Program-made: the position numbers and the translations under genes
Shown: positions 54,345 to 62,840 of the stretch, in pieces
Numbering within the stretch: the first letter of the stretch is position 1
Layout of the letters: each line of letters begins with the position of its first letter
DNA from: Promethearchaeia archaeon
GTDB taxonomy: Archaea > Asgardarchaeota > Lokiarchaeia > Sigyniarchaeales > SOKP01
Length of the DNA: 64,000 nucleotides
Assembly: GCA_029856045.1 (NCBI GenBank)
Contig: JAHQWG010000035.1
Span: 1-64,000 of the forward strand
Direction of reading: 5' to 3'
Notes under the pieces: generated by a model
Database searches by the model: none
What the model was told of the DNA's origin: nothing
What the model saw: only the letters and a program-made list of their open reading frames with translations

Positions 54345-55838
54345 ATGAGTAATACGTCTTTCTCGGAGAAAATTGATTTTGAGAGACTTTTTTTCCCAAG
54401 AGCTGTTGGGATTGTAGGGGCATCACAAAACCCAGCAGGTGGAGGTTATTTTGTAAGAATTTTATTGGGACGATTTCGAGGTTCTATTTATTTGTTTAAT
54501 CCTCGATTAAAAGGGCAAAAATTGTTCGGTATAAAAGTATATGGCTCAATTTTGGAAATTCCTAAATCAGAACCTATTGATTACGTAATTCTTGCAGTTC
54601 CGGCTCGATTATGTCCTAAATTACTAGAAGAAGTTGGCAGAAAAGGAGTTCCATTTGTTACAATATTTTCATCAGGCTTTTCAGAAGTTGGAGACAGAGA
54701 TCTTGAGAAAAATGTATTGGATATCGCAAAAAAATACAAAATAAGAATCCTAGGACCAAATTGTTTGGGAGTATATAATCCAAGCAGCAATCTCTATATT
54801 AACGCTGTGCAATCAAAAAAAGCAGGAAATTTTTCAGCGATTTTTCAATCAGGTGGTCTTTCAGTAAATGTTAGTAATCTTGCTGTTTCCTATGGTTGTT
54901 TCATATCAAAATTAATTTCCCTAGGTAATGCAATAGACTTAACTTATCCAGATTTTTTAGATTATTTTTTAACTGATCCTAAAACAGCAATTATTGGATT
55001 GTATCTTGAAAATCTTAAATCTCAAAAGATTGGTCGTAGATTCTTAAATAGTGTTAAAAATTTAAATTTAAATAGGAAGCCTGTGATATTATGGAAAGTT
55101 GGTTATGGTGAAGCAACAAAAAAAGCAATCATGTCTCACACCGGTGGATTAGCGGGTAATAGTAAAATATTTAAAGCAGTTGCAAAACAAACTGGTTGTA
55201 GTTTAGTAAGTAGTTCAAAAGAACTTGCAGCATTGGCATCCGGATTTAAATTATTAAATTTACCTAAAACTCGTGATCTTGGCGTAATCGGAATAGGTGG
55301 TGGTTCTTGTATCGAATTAGTTGATATATTAGAAAAATTTAATCTTAGAATTCCACAATTAACTCAAAAAACTACAGCAAAGTTAGGGAGATTTCTTCCA
55401 GATGTAAATACGAATCTTACCAATCCAATAGATCTTGGGGCAATGGGAATAATGCCAAATATTTACTATCGAACAATAGTTTCACTCGATAAAGACCCAA
55501 ATATTTCAGCAATTATTTTTGTAAAAGATCCTGAGCGGTTTGGAGGTTTTGAAGAACAAGTTATGGAAGAACATGGTAAACTTGATAAAATCGATTTAAA
55601 TAAAGTTTTCTTAAAGTATATGAGAAAAGTAAGAAAAGTTTGCGAAAAGCCTATAATTTGTATTATGTTAAAAATAAATGAAGGTTTTAATGAATATAAG
55701 AGCAGATATAGATTTAAATTAAGTCTTTTAAATCGGGCTATTCCTGTTTATGAATCAATAGAATTAGCGGGGAAAGTATTAAATTATCTGAATACTTATA
55801 GGGAATTCCTTCAAAATCACAATAGATTTCCAAGGTAA
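54345..55838 (+). CDS. ADP-forming acetyl/acyl-CoA synthetase, alpha (CoA-binding) subunit
   Basis: This 497-residue protein contains domains 1, 2 and 5 of NDP-forming acyl-CoA synthetases. VGIVGASQNPAGGGYFVRIL is the CoA-binding Rossmann start, RILGPNCLGVYNP the linker, FQSGGLSVNVSNLAVSYG the succinyl-CoA-synthetase-like motif, and MSHTGGLAGNSKIF holds the phosphorylated His. The ATP-grasp beta part is absent, so it must pair with a separate beta subunit. The enzyme turns acyl-CoA into acid while making ATP, a key energy step in peptide- or acid-fermenting archaea. Slightly longer than the usual ~460 residues at the C-terminus (RKVRKVCEKPIICIMLKINE). Shares a promoter-like element with thrH. 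Confidence 0.88.
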   Translation: MSNTSFSEKIDFERLFFPRAVGIVGASQNPAGGGYFVRILLGRFRGSIYLFNPRLKGQKLFGIKVYGSILEIPKSEPIDYVILAVPARLCPKLLEEVGRKGVPFVTIFSSGFSEVGDRDLEKNVLDIAKKYKIRILGPNCLGVYNPSSNLYINAVQSKKAGNFSAIFQSGGLSVNVSNLAVSYGCFISKLISLGNAIDLTYPDFLDYFLTDPKTAIIGLYLENLKSQKIGRRFLNSVKNLNLNRKPVILWKVGYGEATKKAIMSHTGGLAGNSKIFKAVAKQTGCSLVSSSKELAALASGFKLLNLPKTRDLGVIGIGGGSCIELVDILEKFNLRIPQLTQKTTAKLGRFLPDVNTNLTNPIDLGAMGIMPNIYYRTIVSLDKDPNISAIIFVKDPERFGGFEEQVMEEHGKLDKIDLNKVFLKYMRKVRKVCEKPIICIMLKINEGFNEYKSRYRFKLSLLNRAIPVYESIELAGKVLNYLNTYREFLQNHNRFPR

Positions 55839-55910
55839 ATTAATACAGTCTCTATGTTTAAAAAGAAAATTAAAAATAAAAAAGTTAAATTAATAATTAT
55901 TTAGATTATT

Positions 55911-56780
55911 TTAACCAATCTTTTCTAAAATATCGCTTACTCTAGTTCTATGAAACTTAGTTCCCAACTCATCTGCAGGAATGCCCATTCCAAGAGCGAT
56001 TAATTCAGAAATGTAAAATATTGGGATTTTAAATTCCTCCTCGAATTTCTTAGATAAATCTCTCTGTTTTCCATCAAATTGTTGAAAACATGCAGGACAA
56101 TTGACAACCAAGCAATCAGCTCCTGCTTTTTTCACGGCATCCATCTTTTTCTTCAAGATTGCCATGCCATGATCCTCATACGCATTTGAAACTGATGAGC
56201 CACAACATAATGTTTCTTCTCCATAATCAACTACTGTTGCCCCACAAGCAGCAACAATCTCTTTAAGATCTATTGGATGCATAGGATCGTCAGTTTCCAT
56301 AACCTCAGAAGGACGCATATAGTGACAACCAGGATGACATGCGACTTTTAAACCTGATAATGGTTTCACTGTGGAATTTTTAATCTTTTCTAATTCACCT
56401 TTAAGCACACTAACAAAATGCTTTACATCAATAGTTCCTTTATATTCCTTCCCGATTTTTGATAATTCTTTATTAATTTTGTCCTTTTTCAGATTATCAT
56501 GTTTTAATGTATGATTAACTAGTTTTAATGTATTTGAACAGCCATTACAAAGAGAGATAATATCTTTTCCTTCAGATTCGGCTAATGCCAAATTACGAGC
56601 ACCTATTGCTAACCATCCATCATTATCAAAATTTGCAAAACCGGTTGGGTCAGGACAACACGAGAACGGAGCCTGAGAAGTTGCTATACCTAATTTATCA
56701 AAAATTTTTCTACAAGATGCTTCTATAAAAGGAATCCTATTGCCAATCAAACAACCTTCAAACATTTTATACTCTGCCAT
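55911..56780 (-). CDS. hdrB: Heterodisulfide reductase subunit B
   Basis: The product is 289 residues with two CCG domains that bind non-cubane [4Fe-4S] clusters. The first shows FSCCPDPTG and LCNGCSNTLK. The second shows ACHPGCHYMRP, TLCCGSSVSNAYEDHG and NCPACFQQ. HdrB is the catalytic part of HdrABC and reduces the CoM-S-S-CoB or an analogous disulfide. It is the last gene of the operon vhuG-vhuA-vhuU-hdrC-hdrB and begins six bases after hdrC, with an SD-like GGAG at the hdrC end. In a probable non-methanogen the disulfide substrate is unknown. Confidence 0.93.
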   Translation of the reverse strand: MAEYKMFEGCLIGNRIPFIEASCRKIFDKLGIATSQAPFSCCPDPTGFANFDNDGWLAIGARNLALAESEGKDIISLCNGCSNTLKLVNHTLKHDNLKKDKINKELSKIGKEYKGTIDVKHFVSVLKGELEKIKNSTVKPLSGLKVACHPGCHYMRPSEVMETDDPMHPIDLKEIVAACGATVVDYGEETLCCGSSVSNAYEDHGMAILKKKMDAVKKAGADCLVVNCPACFQQFDGKQRDLSKKFEEEFKIPIFYISELIALGMGIPADELGTKFHRTRVSDILEKIG

Positions 56781-56786
56781 TTTTCT

Positions 56787-57281
56787 CTACTCTCCTTTCA
56801 ATTTCTTATCAATTCCCATATTCTTCAATAATGTAGAAAGTTCATTTACATCAGGTGCAGCAACCGCTGGTAAACCAAGTTGTTCACGTCGTCTTTCTAT
56901 AGCAGGTTGAGATGGAATTGCTTTAGCATTTTCAAAAATTGTCTTTGCTTGGAGATAATAAAAATCTGGCGCATCTCCATTAGCAACGCTATGATTCTTT
57001 AATAATTTGAAAATCTCGGTTAATTCGATATTCTGTGGGCATACTTCATCGCATGTATCACAAATTGTACAACCCCATATGGCAATTTTTTCTGCTGAAA
57101 ATATTGCATCTTTAAAGCCAAGCAATGCATTTAAAATATTTTGTCTTGGATTGTATGCATTATCAGTAACTTCGGCAACGGGGCAATTATCAGTGCATCG
57201 ATTGCATTGATAACAATATTTGATCACACCACTCATATGCATATCAAGAACTTGCTTTCTAAATTCAAAATCTGTTGCCAT
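56787..57281 (-). CDS. hdrC: Heterodisulfide reductase subunit C
   Basis: This 164-residue protein from ATG 57281 (GTG 57293 would add four residues) has two ferredoxin-type [4Fe-4S] motifs. They are YCYQCNRCTDNCPVAEVT and CTICDTCDEVCPQNIEL, each CxxCxxCxxxCP. It passes electrons between HdrA and HdrB. Further family text: NPRQNILNALLG and GAPDFYYLQAKTIFENAKA-like HSVANGDAPDFYYLQ. Lies directly downstream of the selenocysteine gene vhuU and upstream of hdrB. HdrA is not in the window. Confidence 0.93.
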   Translation of the reverse strand: MATDFEFRKQVLDMHMSGVIKYCYQCNRCTDNCPVAEVTDNAYNPRQNILNALLGFKDAIFSAEKIAIWGCTICDTCDEVCPQNIELTEIFKLLKNHSVANGDAPDFYYLQAKTIFENAKAIPSQPAIERRREQLGLPAVAAPDVNELSTLLKNMGIDKKLKGE

Positions 57282-57327
57282 TTTTTCACACACGTTTTTT
57301 TATTTTTTTCCTGTTTTTTTATTTTTA

Positions 57328-57397
57328 TTGGTTTTAACCCATGCAAGGGCAGTTATATCTAATCTATTTTTTTTATTAGATATTCATCCTAAACCAA
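57328..57397 (-). ncRNA. Nested inverted repeats at the vhuU 3' end: SECIS candidate
   Basis: On the minus strand TTGGTTT (57397-57391, last codons of vhuU) pairs with AAACCAA (57334-57328). Inside that, ATATCTAAT (57383-57375), immediately after the stop, pairs perfectly with ATTAGATAT (57363-57355) around an A-rich 11-base loop. A small GCCC/GGGT hairpin follows at about 57336-57350. A 3' structured element is what an archaeal selenocysteine gene needs. The helix and AA-containing loop recall SECIS elements, but I could not place a full kink-turn (UGA/GA) core. Candidate only. Confidence 0.4.
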
Positions 57398-57533
57398 CAT
57401 TTAATTCACGTGAGTAAATTTCTTTACCGTCCTCATTCACTACGGTGATGTGGGCGGCACACGATAGTCAACAATCATAACATCGGACTATCATTTCTAA
57501 GAGATTTACCACTCCTTCAGGAATATCTTCCAT
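57384..57533 (-). CDS. vhuU: VhuU: selenocysteine-containing small subunit of split [NiFe]-hydrogenase
   Basis: Reading TGA (57470-57468) as Sec gives 49 residues: MEDIPEGVVNLLEMIVRCYD, then CULSCAAHITVVNEDGKEIY, then SRELNVGLG and a TGA stop. Residues 20-28, D-C-U-L-S-C-A-A-H, match the C-terminal DPCxxCxxH nickel-site motif of [NiFe]-hydrogenase large subunits, with Sec at the first Cys ligand and Cys for Pro. The upstream VhuA lacks this motif. Methanococcal Vhu hydrogenase is split in the same way, with Sec in VhuU. Position is in the operon between vhuA (62-base gap) and hdrC. ATG 57533 is preceded by a weak GTGA; an in-frame GTG at 57545 is possible. Ordinary gene callers would miss it. 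Confidence 0.85.
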
Positions 57534-57595
57534 ATTTTTTTTCACTTTTCTCCATTTATTTTAATTATTTAGAGTAAAAAGATCCTCAATTATTT

Positions 57596-58903
57596 TTATT
57601 TTATCCAAGGGTCTGGCAATTTTAATCCCTCCAATGCATTATCCTCAAATATCTGCTTAGCTACATGCATCAACGACTTCTCAATGCCAGCAATATTATG
57701 ATTTGTTGCGACTAACAGATTCAATTTCTTACAAATCCCATCTGCATCAGACCATATATGATATAACAACAATCCTCGAGGCGCTTCTGTAATTGCAATT
57801 CCTTCTGCTTCTCTTGGTTCAATATCTAATGTTTTACAATCCGGGTTGCATATGTCAGAATCACCAAGTAAACTCCCAACTATTTCTATTGCCTCTACTG
57901 TTTCAATTAATCGAGCCCAATGATATGCAAACGTATGATGAATAAGATCAGTTCCAATTTTAGCTCTCATAGCTTTTAATGCCTCATCCGCTAGTGGAGT
58001 AGCCATTTTATCAACACAATTAATCCTTGCTAAACAATTAGCACGATATATTCCATCTGGATAACCAGCGGGCTTATAATACATATGAGTTGCATATGAA
58101 TGAGCTGGAACATGTTCTCCTAAGGCATCTAAATAGTTATGAACATCATAATCTATTTTTTTACCTTCTAAATCAACTATACGAATATCTCCTTCGTAAA
58201 TATCATGAACTCCATTATTTGTCATCCCAAGATAATAAGTTGGAACGACCCCGACATTTGCTATTACATCCCAATAATCTTCTACTACTTTTAATCCAAT
58301 CTCTACAGTCTTTTTTGTAAATTCAACTTGTTCTGGAATTTGTTTAAGAAACTTTTGTCGAACATCCTCATCCATCGGTTTTTTCATACCTCCGACGATT
58401 GCTGAAATAGGATGTACAGATTTTCCACCAATCTCGGCACATAATTTCTGTCCGAAATCCATCATCTTTAAAGCCATTGCCCCAACATCAGGCATCTTAT
58501 TAATGACATAAACTATATTTCTTAATGCTGGATCTGCAAATGGACCAACTAAAAAGTCAGGTGCAGCTAATGCATAGAAATGCAATAAATGCGAGGAATA
58601 TTGTTTTGCATTTATCAATAATTTTCTCAATTTTAATGCTGGTGTTGGAATTTGAACATTCCATGCATCCTCAACAGCCTTAGTTGGAGTTAAATGATGA
58701 GGTATTGGACAAATACCACAAATTCTAGTAGTTATTCTGGGTACATGCTCACAATATCGCCCTTCACAAAACTTTTCAAAAAATCTAGTTGATGTGACAT
58801 TAAATTGAGCATCTTTAACTTTTCCATCATCTCCAATAACGATCCTGAGTCCTCCGTGTCCCTCAAGCCGAGTTATTGGTTCTACTATTATTTCTTTTAC
58901 CAT
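57596..58903 (-). CDS. vhuA: F420-non-reducing [NiFe]-hydrogenase large subunit (VhuA/MvhA), C-terminally split
   Basis: This 435-residue large subunit starts IIVEPITRLEGHGGLRIVI, the L1 region with RxxGH. It has TRICGICPIPHHLTPTKAVE, the L2 motif whose two Cys bind Ni and Fe. It ends GLKLPDPWIK, with the protein stopping right where a normal subunit has DPCxxCxxH. The last two metal ligands must therefore come from another chain, supplied by VhuU (57384-57533). Other family text: AHSYATHMYY and EAPRGLLLYHI. Belongs to the Mvh/Vhu type (group 3c) that feeds H2 electrons to Hdr. Three bases separate it from vhuG. Confidence 0.92.
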   Translation of the reverse strand: MVKEIIVEPITRLEGHGGLRIVIGDDGKVKDAQFNVTSTRFFEKFCEGRYCEHVPRITTRICGICPIPHHLTPTKAVEDAWNVQIPTPALKLRKLLINAKQYSSHLLHFYALAAPDFLVGPFADPALRNIVYVINKMPDVGAMALKMMDFGQKLCAEIGGKSVHPISAIVGGMKKPMDEDVRQKFLKQIPEQVEFTKKTVEIGLKVVEDYWDVIANVGVVPTYYLGMTNNGVHDIYEGDIRIVDLEGKKIDYDVHNYLDALGEHVPAHSYATHMYYKPAGYPDGIYRANCLARINCVDKMATPLADEALKAMRAKIGTDLIHHTFAYHWARLIETVEAIEIVGSLLGDSDICNPDCKTLDIEPREAEGIAITEAPRGLLLYHIWSDADGICKKLNLLVATNHNIAGIEKSLMHVAKQIFEDNALEGLKLPDPWIK

Positions 58904-58906
58904 TTA

Positions 58907-60223
58907 TTATTCACCTAAATTAAAATCTCGATTTGATGCTAATGTAAATTTATTAAATGTTCCGATTGGGTCCTTTACTTGTATAAAAAATTCTTCCTTA
59001 CTTAATTCTACATTGAAACTCTCTTTAATAGTTTTATAAAATCTTGTAGCTTGATCAATTACCCATTCTGTTTGTCCATAGCATCCTGTGCAAGGTGCAT
59101 TTACTTTGATACATAAACCTCCACAACCAGCTTTAGTTATTGGACCAACACATATATAACCTTGCTCTATAAAGCAATCTTCTTGATTTGGAATCCCCTC
59201 ATAATCTCTTTTTACTTTTGTCATTGTTCCTTTTCCTATTATTCTAGGACATGTTTGACAAACATTTGAGATCTCATGGAATTCGGGATGCATTGCTAAG
59301 AATCCGAGTAAATTCGTTGCGATTTCAGTGGTAATTGAAGGAATAGTTGCTAATGGTGTATCTGGTTTTCCTCTTTTTTTAATTTGCATCATAATATCAC
59401 CTGAGAGGTCAAATCCAGCCATTAATGGTACATTTAAGAATAAGGATAAAAACTCGAATAAATTCTTTTTATTACCAGAGCTGATATAATCAAGAGATTT
59501 TGTCATATCTAGTAGTTTTTGCGCTTTATCTGAAGCGTTTTTTGCTGGACCCATACATCCAACGCAAGGATCACCTTTATTTGTACATTTTAAAGAACAG
59601 CCTATACTAGTAACTGGTCCATAACATAAGACTCCATTATCCAATAAACAACCACTCTCTTTTAATACACAATCCTCACAAAAGGACTTCTCATTCATTG
59701 GAAAACCTTTTTGTCCTAATAAGAATTGAACAACTCCAACTATTTGCTCTGTTCTTGGTGGACAACCTGCAAGAAATGCATCTACTTTGATAACATCATC
59801 AACATTTACGACTTTATCTTCAAAACCAGGAACGTGTTGATCAGGAATTCGTTTAGTAGTTGCTGACTCAACCTCCATAAATTTTCTCATTTGAACTTCA
59901 TCTATGGGCCATTGGTTTGCCAATCCAGGAACATTACCATAACAAGCACAACTTCCAAAAGCAATAATTATTTTTGATTTTTTTCTTATCAATTTTGTGT
60001 TTGCCAAATCTTCTTTGGTCCTTATCATTCCTTCAATAAAGCCAACAACAATTTCTTCATCTTCTCTCGCAACTAAGGAATCATGTTTAAAATCTACAAC
60101 AGCAGGCCAATATACAATATCTAATGCTGGGAGTACTTGAAGTAAACCTAGATGTGCGTTTAATAGGCTCTGGTGACAACCCCAGCACGAACTTAATTGC
60201 ATAAAAGCTACTTTTACTGTCAT
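58907..60223 (-). CDS. vhuG: F420-non-reducing hydrogenase small subunit (VhuG/MvhG) with duplicated Fe-S module
   Basis: The product is 438 residues, against about 290-310 for ordinary MvhG. The proximal cluster ligands are C13/C16 (SSCWGCHQS), C92 or C94 (FGSCACYG) and C154 (LAGCPPRTEQ). Then an eight-cysteine module (C182, 185, 192, 200, 209, 213, 220, 223) is followed by a second one (C322, 325, 350, 358, 367, 371, 378, 381). From the third Cys onward their spacing is identical. Each module should hold two [4Fe-4S] clusters, so the electron wire has one extra unit. First gene of the operon. The promoter should lie in 60224-60300, which has TATATATA-like stretches. Confidence 0.9.
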   Translation of the reverse strand: MTVKVAFMQLSSCWGCHQSLLNAHLGLLQVLPALDIVYWPAVVDFKHDSLVAREDEEIVVGFIEGMIRTKEDLANTKLIRKKSKIIIAFGSCACYGNVPGLANQWPIDEVQMRKFMEVESATTKRIPDQHVPGFEDKVVNVDDVIKVDAFLAGCPPRTEQIVGVVQFLLGQKGFPMNEKSFCEDCVLKESGCLLDNGVLCYGPVTSIGCSLKCTNKGDPCVGCMGPAKNASDKAQKLLDMTKSLDYISSGNKKNLFEFLSLFLNVPLMAGFDLSGDIMMQIKKRGKPDTPLATIPSITTEIATNLLGFLAMHPEFHEISNVCQTCPRIIGKGTMTKVKRDYEGIPNQEDCFIEQGYICVGPITKAGCGGLCIKVNAPCTGCYGQTEWVIDQATRFYKTIKESFNVELSKEEFFIQVKDPIGTFNKFTLASNRDFNLGE

Positions 60224-60427
60224 TTTTCATCTACTTTTTATATATAGTTTAATTTTATTTTTAATTGTAGATGATTTTATCTATATATAATCTAATATAA
60301 GATTCACGATTATATTGTATTTATGTATATATATTCATAACTTTATTTTAGATATTTAATAAATTCGATTAATAATCTTTAATCTTTAGATTAAATCTTG
60401 TGAAAAGAAGAGGATTTATTTTGAAAA

Positions 60428-61396
60428 TTATAAATTTAATAGAACTATTTTTGCTAAAAGAGCATTTAATTGAATAATTTCAGTTCCTCCCTGGCTTAGT
60501 CTATATTCAATTTCCGCTAAAATCTTTATAATTTCTATCTTCTGCTCTTCAGATATTTTTAAGTTATAGACTTCTCGGTGCATTTGTCTAATCAGATTAC
60601 TTCCAGATAATCCATATTCTCTAATTAATTTATCTAAAGTTAATTTTGAAAGTTGCAATTCCCCTTTTATTGAATAATTTAATATTTTTTTAATTTCTTC
60701 AGAGGGTACTTCTCCAGCTATTCTTAATATGATATCTTCATTAATATCATCAGATAAAGTGCTGCTTGATTGCAGGTAATTTATAGCCCTTCTTAAATCG
60801 CCTATACTTACTTTTATAAGCGCGTTTAAACCGCTTTCGTCAATTTTAATATTTTCTTTAACTACAATAGATTTTAATCTTTCCTTGATATCATTATCAG
60901 ACAATTTTGAAAATCTAAATACAACTGCTCTTGATTGGATAGGGAGGATTATTTTATTTGAGTAATTACAAATCAGAATCATTCGACAATTTCTTGTATA
61001 TTTCTCCATAGTTCTTCTCAATGCCTGTTGAGCTGGTGCAGTCATATTATCCGCTTCATCTAGAATTAGAATTTTAAAAGGGATGTCTAGTGGAGGTTTA
61101 GCTTTCGCAAAATCCTTAATTATTGTTCTAATTACATTAATACCTCTTTCATCACTTGCGTTCAGCTCTAAAAATGTAATATTAGGAGTCATTTTTCTGC
61201 CATATATTTCTCTAACCATTACTAAAGCACATGTAGTTTTACCCGTTCCGGCAGGTCCAGCAAATATTAAATGTGGCATTGCCTTATCTTTAATGAATTG
61301 TTTAAGACGTGAAATGATTTCTGATTGATTTACAACATCGGCCAATTTCATAGGTCTATATTGTTCCACCCAAGGTTTTCGTAATTTTTCAGTCAT
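60428..61396 (-). CDS. rfcS: Replication factor C small subunit
   Basis: This AAA+ clamp-loader ATPase of 322 residues shows PWVEQYRPMKLADVVNQSEI (box II), FAGPAGTGKTTCALVMV (Walker A), LILDEADNMTAPAQQALRRT (Walker B and central helix), RMILICNYSNKIILPIQSRA (sensor 1 and the SRC-like region, here SRA in place of SRC), and GDLRRAINYLQSS (sensor 2). With RfcL it loads PCNA onto primed DNA. RfcL is not in the window. Divergent from enolase, with an AT-rich promoter region between (61397-61535). Confidence 0.95.
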   Translation of the reverse strand: MTEKLRKPWVEQYRPMKLADVVNQSEIISRLKQFIKDKAMPHLIFAGPAGTGKTTCALVMVREIYGRKMTPNITFLELNASDERGINVIRTIIKDFAKAKPPLDIPFKILILDEADNMTAPAQQALRRTMEKYTRNCRMILICNYSNKIILPIQSRAVVFRFSKLSDNDIKERLKSIVVKENIKIDESGLNALIKVSIGDLRRAINYLQSSSTLSDDINEDIILRIAGEVPSEEIKKILNYSIKGELQLSKLTLDKLIREYGLSGSNLIRQMHREVYNLKISEEQKIEIIKILAEIEYRLSQGGTEIIQLNALLAKIVLLNL

Positions 61397-61535
61397 AATA
61401 GGTCAGATAAATAACTTAGAAAAATTAAATAATAATTATTAAAAATATTAGTTTCGTAGGTTATATTTAATAAATCTTTAAAATTAATATAAAATTTTTT
61501 AATAACAATAAAAAAAAAATTTGAAAGAGAAAAAG

Positions 61536-62840
61536 ATGCCAGAATTTACTATAACAAAAATAAAATCACGCTGGATTTTAGACAGTAGGGGAAACCCAAC
61601 AGTAGAAACAGAAATCTATAGCGGTGATGTTTTTTCTCGTGCTGCAGTTCCATCAGGAGCGTCAACGGGCTCTTCAGAGGCGTTGGAATTAAGAGATGGT
61701 GGTAATGCTTTCTTAGGAAAGGGAGTAAAAACCGCGGTTGCAAATGTTAATGACATTTTAGGGAAAAAAATGATTGGATTTGATGTTAGAGAGCAGAAAA
61801 AAATTGACGAAGAAATGATTAGACTGGATGGAACAGAAAATAAAAGCAAGTTAGGAGCTAATGCAATCTTATCTGTATCTTTAGCAACTGCCAAATTAGC
61901 AGCAACTTTACAAAAAATTCCATTATTCGCACATTTGTATCAAATGAGTCACAATAAATCAACTAATTCTTACTTAATGCCTATTCCTTGTTCTAACATT
62001 ATTAATGGTGGAAAACACGCAGGAAATGCATTGGCAATCCAAGAATTTATGATTTTACCAATCGGTGCGAAAACTTTTGATGAAAGCATACAGTTTTTAG
62101 TTGAAACTTACCACACTATGAAAGACCTTTTAATGAAGGAATATGGAAAAAATTCAATTAATGTGGGGGATGAGGGCGGGTTTGCTCCATCAATGCAAAA
62201 AACAACCGAAGCTTTAGATATTATTGTAGAAGCGATAAATCGAAGTGGATTCACACCTGGAATTGATTTTGTATTAGGGCTTGATGCGGCAGCAAGTGAA
62301 TTTTATAAGGATGGTGCATATCATATTGATGGGAAAGTTTTAGATCCAAATGAAATGATTCAATATTATATTAATCTTGTTGAAGATTATCCAATAAAAT
62401 TGATTGAGGACCCATTTGATGAGAATGCTTTTGATTCTTTTAGGAAATTAACGAAAAATGTTAATGATAACGTGATAATTGTTGATGACGACATAACAGT
62501 AACAAATGTTAAAATCTTAGAGAAAGCCATCGGTATGGAAGCAGGAAGTGCGCTTTTATTAAAAGTTAATCAGATAGGAACACTAACAGAGGCAATTAAC
62601 GCCGCAAAAATGGCTTTTGATAATAATTTCAATGTTGTAGTTTCCCATCGCTCTGGAGAAACTGAAGATACATTCATTGCAGATTTATCTGTAGGTTTAT
62701 GTACTGGCTTGATAAAAACAGGTGCTCCATGTAGAACAGATAGAAATGCTAAATATAATCAACTATTAAGGATTGAAGGAAATAATCCAGATAAAGTAAC
62801 ATATCCAAACTCATTTAATGATTGGAAAAACTTCCAATAA
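61536..62840 (+). CDS. eno: Enolase
   Basis: From ATG 61536 the protein has 434 residues; a TTG 15 bases earlier is less likely because family members begin near 'I..I..R.ILDSRGNPTVE'. Visible are RWILDSRGNPTVETEI, PSGASTGSSEALELRDG (mobile loop), NVGDEGGFAPSM, GLDAAASEFY (metal Asp), IEDPFDENAFDSF, VDDDITVTN, LLKVNQIGTLTEA (catalytic Lys) and VVSHRSGETEDTFIADL. It converts 2-phosphoglycerate to phosphoenolpyruvate in glycolysis/gluconeogenesis. Its stop abuts the stop of the converging methyltransferase gene with no gap. Confidence 0.97.
   Translation: MPEFTITKIKSRWILDSRGNPTVETEIYSGDVFSRAAVPSGASTGSSEALELRDGGNAFLGKGVKTAVANVNDILGKKMIGFDVREQKKIDEEMIRLDGTENKSKLGANAILSVSLATAKLAATLQKIPLFAHLYQMSHNKSTNSYLMPIPCSNIINGGKHAGNALAIQEFMILPIGAKTFDESIQFLVETYHTMKDLLMKEYGKNSINVGDEGGFAPSMQKTTEALDIIVEAINRSGFTPGIDFVLGLDAAASEFYKDGAYHIDGKVLDPNEMIQYYINLVEDYPIKLIEDPFDENAFDSFRKLTKNVNDNVIIVDDDITVTNVKILEKAIGMEAGSALLLKVNQIGTLTEAINAAKMAFDNNFNVVVSHRSGETEDTFIADLSVGLCTGLIKTGAPCRTDRNAKYNQLLRIEGNNPDKVTYPNSFNDWKNFQ

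Noticed and set aside
57384-57386. Second TGA at the end of vhuU as another selenocysteine
   Set aside because: Reading through would add only an A-rich low-complexity tail and run into the predicted RNA structure. The first TGA already completes the nickel-site motif, so the second is taken as the stop.
57141-57417. Open frames of 65-73 codons on the plus strand across hdrC and the hdrC-vhuU gap
   Set aside because: They run opposite to hdrC/vhuU, have no ribosome-binding site and give cysteine/phenylalanine-rich random-looking protein.
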